Shown here piece after piece: positions 17,714-25,423 of a DNA stretch of 37,583 bases (the stretch's first letter is position 1; each line of letters opens with the position of its first letter). Under the pieces are notes generated by a model. It made no database searches and was not told the origin of the DNA. It worked only from the letters and a program-made list of their open reading frames with translations. Position numbers and translations under genes: made by a program. Source of the stretch: Apibacter adventoris (GTDB lineage: Bacteria > Bacteroidota > Bacteroidia > Flavobacteriales > Weeksellaceae); NCBI RefSeq assembly GCF_002964975.1, contig NZ_PSZM01000026.1:1-37583 (forward strand). The letters run 5' to 3'.

Positions 17714-17721
17714 CAAATTTA
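17714..17721 (-). promoter_or_regulatory. Probable clpC promoter -7 box
   Basis: Minus-strand TAAATTTG matches TAnnTTTG and lies about 40 bases before the clpC start codon. No convincing -33 TTG. Confidence 0.5.
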
Positions 17722-17990
17722 ATAATTCCTTTATCATAATAACATTTATTATGCCAATTTATTTTTCGGATATTCTGTCATATTTTATACTTTTAATTTT
17801 ACTATAACATTTTTCAAAGATAGCTTATTTAAATTTATTCTAAATAATTAATGCTACTTTTAAATAATATTTATCTTTTCTTGCGCTTTTATATTTTATT
17901 TCTTTTTATATTCATGAAAACACTTTTTATCCTTCTAAAAAGGAGATATTCTTTAAACTTCAACAAATAATTAAATTAATTTATATATTA

Positions 17991-18008
17991 ATTAGATTGA
18001 TTCTAAAT
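17991..18008 (+). promoter_or_regulatory. Palindromic operator candidate before the heme-uptake operon
   Basis: ATTAGATTGATTCTAAAT: arms TTAGA and TCTAA separated by 5 bases, immediately upstream of the TATATTTG box. Its size and position would suit a Fur- or DtxR-like metal-dependent repressor, expected for a heme/iron uptake operon. The regulator's real site in this organism is not known to me, so the assignment is inference. The remaining 17722-17990 between the divergent genes is AT-rich with no ORF or structure that I see. Confidence 0.4.
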
Positions 18009-18014
18009 AATAAT

Positions 18015-18022
18015 TATATTTG
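18015..18022 (+). promoter_or_regulatory. Promoter -7 box of the heme-uptake operon
   Basis: TATATTTG, 23 bases before the ATG at 18046. A TTG at 17997-17999 inside the palindrome is only 15 bases upstream, shorter than the usual 17-23 spacing, so the -33 element is uncertain. Confidence 0.6.
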
Positions 18023-18045
18023 TATAAACTAAAATTATCATTATA

Positions 18046-20205
18046 ATGTATATAAATAGATTTTATTCTTTTTTTATTTTATATTTTATTTTTTGCTTCA
18101 CAAAGTCTCAACATATAAAAGATAGTTTATCTTATAGAAACATAGACGATGTGATCATTACCGGACAATATTCTCCTCAATCTTTAGCTAAATCAATCTA
18201 TCAGGTTGAAATTATATCAGAACAAGATATTAAAAATAGAGCAGCCAGTACTTTAGCTGATGTATTAAACTATAATCTCAATTTCTTAGTTGTCCCTAAA
18301 CAAGATACCGGAGACTCTCAAGTATCTCTTTTCGGTTTAAACGGACAATATTTTAAAGTAATGATAGATAATATTCCTTTAGTGAGTGATAATGGTATGG
18401 GAAATACTATAGATTTAACTAAAATAAATCTAGATAATGTAGAACAAATTGAAATAGTACGTGGTAGTATGGGGGTTGATTATGGTTCTAATTCATTAAC
18501 AGGGATTATTAACATTATTACTAAGAAAAAGATTCCTGAAAAATGGAAAATTTCAGGATATACCCAAGAAGAATCCGTAGGTAATGAATATGACTGGAAA
18601 GAAAAAGGACGCCACATTCAATCTTTAGAAGTATCTCACAATTTATCTAATAAATGGTTTATTTCTGCAGGGATTAACAGTAATAATTTTCAAGGTTTTT
18701 TTGATAATAAGGAAGGGAAAAGATATTATGAAAACGATGGAAAAAGAGGATATGAATGGTTACCTAAACAACAGTGGAATGCAAATGCTTTAATTAGTTT
18801 TAAGTCTAAAAATTTTTCCGCATTTTATAAAGTTCAATTCTTAGATGAAATAATTAAATATTATAATCCTATAGTAAAATATGCTCCTTTATATTTGGGC
18901 GGTTTATATACATATTCATCTACAGATAGAGATTATAATACGCAACGATGGTTACATCACGTATTTTTAAAAACCCGATTCTTTAATCAAATTGACTATA
19001 ATGGAGATTTTTCATATCAGGAACAAAACAGAAAATATAGAGATTATATTTATGACATTGGTAAAAGGGAAGTTTTTAATTTTAAAAACCCGTATAAAAG
19101 TTATGCAAAAACAGAAGCTTGGTATAACCGCGGAACGTTTAGTAATTTTATAAAAAGCAAAATTCTGGATTTTCAACTGGGTTATGAAATTAATTTAATC
19201 GAAGGATTTAGAGCTGCAAACTCAGCAAGTATTGCAGGATTAAATGTATCCGGTTTTCAAGAAGATGTAAGGAAACATTTGGATAATTATGATATTTTCA
19301 TTTCTAGTGAAATACGTACAAACGTAGGGCTATCTCTACGTCCGGGATTTAGATCCAGCTTTAATTCTAAATTCGAAAACCAATATTCATATTCATTTGC
19401 CATGAAATATGAATTATCTAAATTATCAGATATTAGAGCTGAATTTTCATCTTCAAACCGTACGCCTAATTTTGATGAATTATATACATATTTTGTAGAT
19501 AGCAATCACGATATACAAGGAAATTCTGATCTCAATCCTGAAAAAGGATATTCTACCGCTATTCATTGGAATCAAAAAATTATTTCTAATAATGACCTAA
19601 AAACTTCATTTAATTTAAGCACTATTTATATTGAACTTAAAGATAAAATAGAACTTTCTACTGTTAGTATTGTCCCTTTGCATTATAAATATATTAATAT
19701 AGATAAATATTCAAGTTGGGGCATACAAGGGGGTAATTCTTTTCAATATAAAAATATTGATTTTAGCCTTGGAGCATCGGTTTTTGGAATTTCCAGGAAA
19801 CTAAATGATAATATAAATGGAATACATGTAACCGTTCCTAATGATAAATATCTATACAATTTTCAACTCAATTCTAACGTAAATTATACGATTCAAAAAT
19901 GGGAAACTACAATTTCTATATACTATAAATATACCGGTAAAGAGTCTGGATATATATATGATTCAAATTCAGATTCTTTTTATTTAGGTAAACAAGAAGA
20001 TTTTAATCAACTGGATGCTTCAATAAGAAAATATTTATTCAAAAATAAAATTGAAATTACTGCAGGAGTTAGAAATATTTTTGATATAAAAAATGTTAAT
20101 ACAACTGCTGCTCAATCAGGTGCTCATCAAGGACCTATATCCAGCATAAATTTATTTTATGGACGTTCTTATTTCTTAAAACTTGGATTTAATTTAGATT
20201 TTTAA
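18046..20205 (+). CDS. TonB-dependent receptor, probable heme receptor (HmuR-like)
   Basis: 719 residues with a signal peptide (1 to about 21, ending FTKSQ), a plug domain (about 30-160; IDDVIITGQYSPQ and VEQIEIVRGSMGVDYGSNSLTGIINIITKK) and a beta-barrel that ends in FNLDF. It lacks a carboxypeptidase-like N-terminal extension. Such receptors import ligands through the outer membrane with energy from TonB. The next gene, 4 bases downstream, encodes a HmuY-type lipoprotein, the classic partner of the heme receptor HmuR in Bacteroidota, so heme or a related porphyrin is the likely ligand. The ligand cannot be read from the receptor sequence alone. Confidence 0.88.
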   Translation: MYINRFYSFFILYFIFCFTKSQHIKDSLSYRNIDDVIITGQYSPQSLAKSIYQVEIISEQDIKNRAASTLADVLNYNLNFLVVPKQDTGDSQVSLFGLNGQYFKVMIDNIPLVSDNGMGNTIDLTKINLDNVEQIEIVRGSMGVDYGSNSLTGIINIITKKKIPEKWKISGYTQEESVGNEYDWKEKGRHIQSLEVSHNLSNKWFISAGINSNNFQGFFDNKEGKRYYENDGKRGYEWLPKQQWNANALISFKSKNFSAFYKVQFLDEIIKYYNPIVKYAPLYLGGLYTYSSTDRDYNTQRWLHHVFLKTRFFNQIDYNGDFSYQEQNRKYRDYIYDIGKREVFNFKNPYKSYAKTEAWYNRGTFSNFIKSKILDFQLGYEINLIEGFRAANSASIAGLNVSGFQEDVRKHLDNYDIFISSEIRTNVGLSLRPGFRSSFNSKFENQYSYSFAMKYELSKLSDIRAEFSSSNRTPNFDELYTYFVDSNHDIQGNSDLNPEKGYSTAIHWNQKIISNNDLKTSFNLSTIYIELKDKIELSTVSIVPLHYKYINIDKYSSWGIQGGNSFQYKNIDFSLGASVFGISRKLNDNINGIHVTVPNDKYLYNFQLNSNVNYTIQKWETTISIYYKYTGKESGYIYDSNSDSFYLGKQEDFNQLDASIRKYLFKNKIEITAGVRNIFDIKNVNTTAAQSGAHQGPISSINLFYGRSYFLKLGFNLDF

Positions 20206-20209
20206 TATT

Positions 20210-21271
20210 ATGATACCTCATATTGTAAAAAAAATACGCTATATTTTTTTATCTGTATTATTAATTGGTTGTAATACAGATGATGATCCTATATTTGTGC
20301 CGCAACCTTCGGGAGCCGTTTTAGCTCCAAATGTAGGCGGACCTGCAGAACCAAACCAGGTTTGGATAGATCTTGATACACAAACCATGAAGGTAAACCA
20401 AAGAGATTCCTGGGACTTTGGTTTTTATAATGGAAATGAATTTTTGGTGATTCTTAACGGATCTATATTAATGGCTGCCGGGAAAACAGAGTTTACAGAT
20501 ATTGATGCTGTAACGGAAGCAAATGTAGCCTCTCTCAAACTTTCTGTTTTAGTTAACAATTTTGATGCAGAAAATGTTAAGTATGTAGATGATATTAAAG
20601 GCAATTATTTGAAAAGAACTGCTATTGATAAAATTAGTATTAATGATTCGGAAAATAAAGTTTATCTTATTAATATGGGATATGCTGTTTATAAAGGAAA
20701 TGAAACCTCATTACATAGTAGCGGAGATTTTAGAGGATGGAAAAAAGTTCGAATTTTAAGATACAAAAACAACCAATACAAAATACAATATGCCAATTTA
20801 TCAGATACTACTCATAAAGAATTTATTATTAATAAAAATAATAATTATCTTTTTAATTTCCTAAGCTTGGAAAATGGTATTGAAGATATACAACCTCCAA
20901 AAGATAACTGGGATCTTTGTTTTACAGTTTTTACAAATGAAAATGTAGGACATGGTACATATTCTTTTGCAGATTTTGTTATTTTGAATACTTTAAATAA
21001 AACCGCAGCTTACCAAGTAAATACTACAACATCTAGTCTTACATATGAAAATTTTACAAAAGACCAAGTAGACCCCTCTAAGTTTATATATGATGATCAA
21101 CGGGTCATTGGATCTACATGGAGAAGTACGTATGCAGGAGCTACTGTTTATACAAACCGTTTTTATGTTATTAAAGATAATATAGGAACCCTCTATAAGA
21201 TTCGTTTTTTGAAAATGACTAACAATGAAGGACATAGAGGATATCCTGAATTTGAGTATAAGCCTCTTTAA
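20210..21271 (+). CDS. hmuY: HmuY-family heme-binding lipoprotein
   Basis: 353 residues. A lipoprotein signal ends in LLIGC (C21), followed by Asp residues, then a HmuY-type all-beta domain. The early phrases NQVWIDLDTQTMKVNQRDSWDFGFYNGNEF and LNGSILMAAGKT are characteristic of the family. HmuY captures heme at the cell surface and passes it to the TonB receptor. The gene follows the receptor by 4 bases, indicating translational coupling. Known HmuY proteins bind heme through two His or two Met residues; I did not identify the equivalent pair here. Confidence 0.85.
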   Translation: MIPHIVKKIRYIFLSVLLIGCNTDDDPIFVPQPSGAVLAPNVGGPAEPNQVWIDLDTQTMKVNQRDSWDFGFYNGNEFLVILNGSILMAAGKTEFTDIDAVTEANVASLKLSVLVNNFDAENVKYVDDIKGNYLKRTAIDKISINDSENKVYLINMGYAVYKGNETSLHSSGDFRGWKKVRILRYKNNQYKIQYANLSDTTHKEFIINKNNNYLFNFLSLENGIEDIQPPKDNWDLCFTVFTNENVGHGTYSFADFVILNTLNKTAAYQVNTTTSSLTYENFTKDQVDPSKFIYDDQRVIGSTWRSTYAGATVYTNRFYVIKDNIGTLYKIRFLKMTNNEGHRGYPEFEYKPL

Positions 21272-21298
21272 AAAATTTCAAATTTTAATATCAATTAT

Positions 21299-22198
21299 AT
21301 GAAAAAAATTATTTTTATTTTTATTTCTTGTTCTATTTCTCTAATTAATTTTGGTCAAAGTACTAAAGAACAAGATCAAAAATCTATTAAATCTATGGCG
21401 GGATGTTATGAAGTAACATTTAATTATGCCGAAACCTTTTCACCAGATAAAAATTATAAATTCCATGACAGAGAAAAAACTCATGCATTAGAACTTGCAA
21501 AAATAATTGAAGATACAGGAGATAAAATTTCAATTCAACATCTTTTAATTGTAGGTTCTAAAGATAGTGCAATGATTGTTAAACATTGGAGACAAGATTG
21601 GATTTATCAGAATACTGATTTATACACTTTTGATAAGGGTACAAAATGGAAATATAAATCTCTGCCTAAAAGTGAGGTCTTAGGTCAATGGACGCAAAAG
21701 GTTTATCAGGTTGATGACAGTCCCCGTTATCAAGGGAGTTCTACATGGATTCATGTAGATAATAAAAATTATTGGGAAAATAATGCAGATGCACCGCTTC
21801 CTCGTAGGGAATATACTCAAAGAGATGATTATAATGTGTTGAATAGAACAAACCGTCAAGAAATTACTGATTATGGTTGGATTCATATTCAAGACAATAG
21901 AAAAATATTACGCAAAAAAAAGTCTAAAGACATTCTAATAGCTCAGGAAAGAGGAGAAAATGTATATAAAAAGGTTAATCCTGAAAGATGTCTGGCTGCA
22001 GAGCAGTGGTGGTCACAAAATTCTTCAATATGGGATAAGGTAAGAAATTCTTGGGATAAGGTTTATAAACGTAATAAAGACCTTATTATGAAAAAACAAA
22101 AAAATGATATAGAATTGTTTGAAATATTATCGAAGTATAACACTGATGTATCACAAAAGGAAATCGATAAAGAAATCAACAAATTTGTAGAAAAATAA
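21299..22198 (+). CDS. Exported DUF6607-like protein of the heme-uptake operon
   Basis: 299 residues with a signal peptide (ends about residue 20, INFGQ). The mature part starts QKSIKSMAGCYEVTFNYAETFSPD and contains many Trp and charged residues (VKHWRQDWIYQ, NNKNYWENNADAPLPRREYT-like region, DYGWIHIQDNRK). This matches what I know of the DUF6607 family, which often sits beside heme-uptake receptors in Flavobacteriia. The C-terminal 60 residues are Lys-rich and helical. It begins 27 bases after the HmuY gene and ends at a strong hairpin. Its molecular function is unknown; a role in heme handling in the periplasm or outer membrane is suggested only by context. Confidence 0.75.
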   Translation: MKKIIFIFISCSISLINFGQSTKEQDQKSIKSMAGCYEVTFNYAETFSPDKNYKFHDREKTHALELAKIIEDTGDKISIQHLLIVGSKDSAMIVKHWRQDWIYQNTDLYTFDKGTKWKYKSLPKSEVLGQWTQKVYQVDDSPRYQGSSTWIHVDNKNYWENNADAPLPRREYTQRDDYNVLNRTNRQEITDYGWIHIQDNRKILRKKKSKDILIAQERGENVYKKVNPERCLAAEQWWSQNSSIWDKVRNSWDKVYKRNKDLIMKKQKNDIELFEILSKYNTDVSQKEIDKEINKFVEK

Positions 22199-22212
22199 CT
22201 TTTTATTTTAAT

Positions 22213-22259
22213 TCCTAATAAATTCAGAAATAAATTTTATATATCTGAATTTATTAGGA
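22213..22259. terminator. Strong hairpin between convergent heme operon and folD
   Basis: TCCTAATAAATTCAGA (22213-22228) and its exact reverse complement (22244-22259), 16 bp with a 15-base loop, midway between two converging genes. The stem is AT-rich but perfect and probably serves both strands. Confidence 0.75.
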
Positions 22260-22269
22260 TATTTCAATT

Positions 22270-23154
22270 TCAACCGTTAATATTTTTTTTATAAGCAATT
22301 AAGGTGTTTTTTAACAGCATGGCTCTCGTCATAGGTCCTACTCCACCAGGAACTGGTGTTATCCAAGAGGCTTTTTCAGAAACATCATTATAGTCAACAT
22401 CTCCCGCTAAATAAAAACCTCGTTCTTTTGTTGAGTCATCAATACGTGTAATTCCCACATCAATAATTACAGCTCCTTTTTTTATCATAGAACCTTTTAA
22501 AAAATTAGGAACCCCTAATGCTGTTATTACAATATCTGCGTTTTTAGTAAAATCTTGTAAGTTTTGTGTTTTTGAATGGGTAAGAGTTACAGTAGCGTCT
22601 CCCGGGTATCCTTTTCTACTCATTAATATGCTCATTGGCCTCCCTACAATTCTGCTTCTTCCTATTACTACAACATTTTTACCCTGAGTAGGTACATTAT
22701 ATCTTTTCAGCATCGTCATAATTCCATACGGAGTAGCCGGTAAAAAACTTTCCATTTCTAAAGCCATTTTTCCGAAATTCTGGGGATGAAAACCATCTAC
22801 ATCTTTTTCGGGATCTATTGCCATAATTATTTTTTCTTGATCTATATGATCTGGTAAAGGTAATTGTACTATAAATCCATCTAAATCTTTATCCTCATTC
22901 AGTTTTTTTATTTCTTGCAATAACTCATTTTCGTTTATATTACCCGGAAGTTTTACTAAAGAAGAACGAAAACCTACGGCATGGCAATCTTTTATTTTAT
23001 TATCGACATAAGTAACACTTGCTCCGTTGTTTCCTACTAATACAGCAGATAAATGAGGTGGACGAAAACTTTTATTTACATATTGTGCTACCTCTTCTTT
23101 AATTTCTTGTTTAATTTGTTTGGATAGTTTTAGACCATCTAAAATATTAGCCAT
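22270..23154 (-). CDS. folD: FolD: methylenetetrahydrofolate dehydrogenase/cyclohydrolase
   Basis: 294 residues from the chosen start MANILDG. An upstream in-frame ATG at 23178 is rejected because the likely promoter (23176-23203) overlaps it. Family signatures are visible: SVTYVDNKIKDCHAVGF (substrate Tyr/Lys region; Y and K present), DGFIVQLPLPDH, KDVDGFHPQNFG, VVIGRSRIVGRPMS (dinucleotide site) and the C-terminal TPVPGGVGPMTRAML. The enzyme interconverts 5,10-methylene-THF and 10-formyl-THF in the cytosol with NADP, supplying one-carbon units for purines and formyl-Met. It follows psd by 45 bases but has its own promoter. Confidence 0.96.
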   Translation of the reverse strand: MANILDGLKLSKQIKQEIKEEVAQYVNKSFRPPHLSAVLVGNNGASVTYVDNKIKDCHAVGFRSSLVKLPGNINENELLQEIKKLNEDKDLDGFIVQLPLPDHIDQEKIIMAIDPEKDVDGFHPQNFGKMALEMESFLPATPYGIMTMLKRYNVPTQGKNVVVIGRSRIVGRPMSILMSRKGYPGDATVTLTHSKTQNLQDFTKNADIVITALGVPNFLKGSMIKKGAVIIDVGITRIDDSTKERGFYLAGDVDYNDVSEKASWITPVPGGVGPMTRAMLLKNTLIAYKKNING

Positions 23155-23175
23155 AATATAGTTTATTAGTTTACA

Positions 23176-23203
23176 CAAATATAAAAAAGTTCATAATAAT
23201 CAA
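23176..23203 (-). promoter_or_regulatory. folD promoter
   Basis: Minus strand: TTG (23203-23201), 17-base spacer, TATATTTG (23183-23176), i.e. the Bacteroidota TTG-N17-TAnnTTTG pattern. It overlaps the last codons of psd and predicts transcription from about 23169, which decides in favour of the ATG at 23154. Confidence 0.65.
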
Positions 23204-23856
23204 TTTTTTAATCTTGCAATTACTTTTATTCCTCCATCTTTTATAACCTCTCCTACGTTTACCAATATTTCTGTACCAAGAGGTAAAAACACATCCATTC
23301 GAGATCCAAATTTTATAAAACCAAATTCTTTTCCTGCTTCAGCTTTATCTTGTAATTCTGAATACATAACTATTCTACGAGCCATAGCTCCGGCTATTTG
23401 TCGAAATAAAATTTGTTTTTTATTAGGATTTTCTACCACTACTGTAGTACGTTCATTTAATTCAGAAGATTTTTCATGCCAAGCTACTAAAAATTTTCCG
23501 GGATGATATTTTTTAAAAATTACTTTTCCTGTTACCGGATACCTGCATACGTGTACATTTAAAGGCGACATAAAAATGGAAATTTGTATACAATTTGTTT
23601 TTAAATATTCCTTTTCATATACTTCTTTTACTATAACTACTTTTCCATCTACAGGAGCAATGATTTCTTCAGGTTTAGCTTCATATTCTCTTATTGGATT
23701 TCTAAAAAACCAAACGATCATGGCTTCTAATATCACTAACGGTACAATCATTATCCATGACCAACAACGAAATAAATAAAACAGGATTATACTTAAAAGT
23801 AAAATTCCTATGATACTAACAAGAATGATTTTCTTACCTTCCTTATGGATTCTCAT
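23200..23856 (-). CDS. psd: Phosphatidylserine decarboxylase, short form
   Basis: 218 residues. Two closely spaced N-terminal membrane segments (about 8-50) precede the decarboxylase domain. D70 in APVDGKV and H102 in PLNVHVCRYP are the conserved catalytic Asp and His. The self-cleavage site that creates the pyruvoyl group is G184-S185 in KFGSRMDVFLP. The length and FGS motif fit the short (archaeal/Bacteroidota-type) Psd, which often lacks the LGST form. It makes phosphatidylethanolamine from phosphatidylserine at the inner membrane. It overlaps the end of cdsA by 4 bases (ATGA), so two lipid-synthesis genes are translationally coupled. Confidence 0.94.
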   Translation of the reverse strand: MRIHKEGKKIILVSIIGILLLSIILFYLFRCWSWIMIVPLVILEAMIVWFFRNPIREYEAKPEEIIAPVDGKVVIVKEVYEKEYLKTNCIQISIFMSPLNVHVCRYPVTGKVIFKKYHPGKFLVAWHEKSSELNERTTVVVENPNKKQILFRQIAGAMARRIVMYSELQDKAEAGKEFGFIKFGSRMDVFLPLGTEILVNVGEVIKDGGIKVIARLKN

Positions 23857-24707
23857 AATACTGAATTAATTAAATAATATAAAAATATAACAGGAATACA
23901 GAAAATAAAACTATCTAACCTGTCTAATATTCCACCATGTCCGGGCATCAGATTACCTGAATCTTTTACCTTAAAAAATCTTTTTAATTTAGATTCTGCC
24001 AAGTCTCCTATAGGAGCAGATAACGCTATTAAAATACTTATAATAATCCAGTTACCCCGTAATTGCGAATAGTTGATTTCAATTATTATACCTGTTATAA
24101 TGGTAAATATGATACTCCCCAGTAAACCTTCTATAGATTTGTTTGGGGAAATTTTAGGAGCAAGCTTCCTTTTTCCAAATTTTCTCCCTACTAAATAAGC
24201 AAAAGAGTCACTAATCCAGATAAGTAAAAATATAAAAAATATTTCTGAGGTCAACGGATTATTACTATTAGGAATAGCTAAAGTTAAACTAAAAGGAATA
24301 CCCAAATAAATAGCTGTAAATATTAGTTTACCACTATCTGTAACAAGTTCTTCAGTAAACCGAAATAAAGTTATAATAGATAGAGCAAATAATATTAAAA
24401 GCATTATATATTTCCAATAATATAATGTGAAATTTAAACTATTAACAAAATAGTCTTTAGAAAAGTTATAATAGATGAATCCGGCGAGAATAAAAGTTAA
24501 TATTTTAAATAAAATATTTTTATAATTAAGAATTTTAACAGCTTCTATCATACAGCCTATAAAAAATAGAGAAATTAATATGTAAAATGGATAGGAAGAT
24601 TGTATTTTTATATTAAAATAAATATACGCTACATCTGTAAGGAAATTTGTAGTACATAAAAATACCAACAATACGTAGACTATTCCTGATAGAGAACGAG
24701 TTATCAT
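23853..24707 (-). CDS. cdsA: CdsA: phosphatidate cytidylyltransferase
   Basis: 284 residues with about eight hydrophobic segments. The CDP-diglyceride synthetase signature is at the C-terminus: ISDSFAYLVGRKFGKRKLAP, SPNKSIEGLLGS and GDLAESKLKRFFKVKDSGNLMPGHGGILDRLDS. The enzyme condenses phosphatidic acid and CTP to CDP-diacylglycerol in the inner membrane, the precursor of phosphatidylserine and thus of Psd's substrate. Co-transcribed with the LUD gene upstream and psd downstream. Confidence 0.95.
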   Translation of the reverse strand: MITRSLSGIVYVLLVFLCTTNFLTDVAYIYFNIKIQSSYPFYILISLFFIGCMIEAVKILNYKNILFKILTFILAGFIYYNFSKDYFVNSLNFTLYYWKYIMLLILFALSIITLFRFTEELVTDSGKLIFTAIYLGIPFSLTLAIPNSNNPLTSEIFFIFLLIWISDSFAYLVGRKFGKRKLAPKISPNKSIEGLLGSIIFTIITGIIIEINYSQLRGNWIIISILIALSAPIGDLAESKLKRFFKVKDSGNLMPGHGGILDRLDSFIFCIPVIFLYYLINSVL

Positions 24708-24732
24708 TGTTTTTTTTATTAATTATCTGAAA

Positions 24733-25308
24733 TTAAAGGCATTCTTCTACTAAAAGTAAATATAATTTTTTTGCTGTTGATATATCACTAAAACCTTGTA
24801 CCTGATTACCATATATAGAGGTTATATTAGAAGGAATACTATTTTTTTTATTATATCTTATTTTAGCTAATCCGGCACTGGAAGAACTTATAATTTGATT
24901 AGGATTAGCCCAAACTATTATTTTATTTGGAAGATCCGATTTCTTTAAATGACGTGTTTGATCAGAAGATATCATTATAGATCCATCTAAAGCTACCAAA
25001 TATTCACAACTAATTAGAGCTATATCTTGTTTTTGATTACTTTGGGTAGTATAATTACAATCTAAAACATTAACTAAAGATATAAGTTCATGTTCTACAC
25101 ATAAAACTTCACTTATATCTTCATTTATAAGAATTTCCTGTAAATGTTGTAAGGCTTCATTTTTATTATCACAATAAAAAAACATTCCTCCTCCTGCTTT
25201 AAATCTCTTTGTAAATAATACGTCTTCTTCCAATTTATCATCGTTCCAATCAAAAGCTTCTGATTCTTTCCCTTTCTTCTTACCAAATATTTTATCAAGA
25301 AATCCCAT
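24733..25308 (-). CDS. LUD-domain protein (LutC/YkgG-like)
   Basis: 191 residues, no signal peptide. An N-terminal basic stretch (FLDKIFGKKKGK) precedes a LUD-like alpha/beta domain: SCEYLVALDGSIMISSDQTRH, LPNKIIVWANPNQI. LUD proteins include LutB/LutC of lactate oxidation, but stand-alone copies next to ftsH and cdsA are common in Flavobacteriia and have no settled function. There is no iron-sulfur motif here and no lutA/lutB partner, so lactate use is not supported. Confidence 0.75.
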   Translation of the reverse strand: MGFLDKIFGKKKGKESEAFDWNDDKLEEDVLFTKRFKAGGGMFFYCDNKNEALQHLQEILINEDISEVLCVEHELISLVNVLDCNYTTQSNQKQDIALISCEYLVALDGSIMISSDQTRHLKKSDLPNKIIVWANPNQIISSSSAGLAKIRYNKKNSIPSNITSIYGNQVQGFSDISTAKKLYLLLVEECL

Positions 25309-25423
25309 TCAAATTTTTGTTAAATTTCTGATTATTTTCTTATTCAAATATATAAAAAAAACACATATTATGAATAATCTATAATAATAAGAACTTTTTA
25401 AATATTCTTTTGTTTCATTTTGC

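Noticed and set aside
23155-23178. Upstream ATG for folD adding eight residues (MCKLINYI)
   Set aside because: A TTG-N17-TATATTTG promoter overlaps this ATG, and FolD family members start near MANILDG.
24733-25308. Lactate-utilisation function for the LUD-domain gene
   Set aside because: No lutA/lutB partners, no iron-sulfur motif; its neighbours are ftsH and cdsA, so context gives no support.
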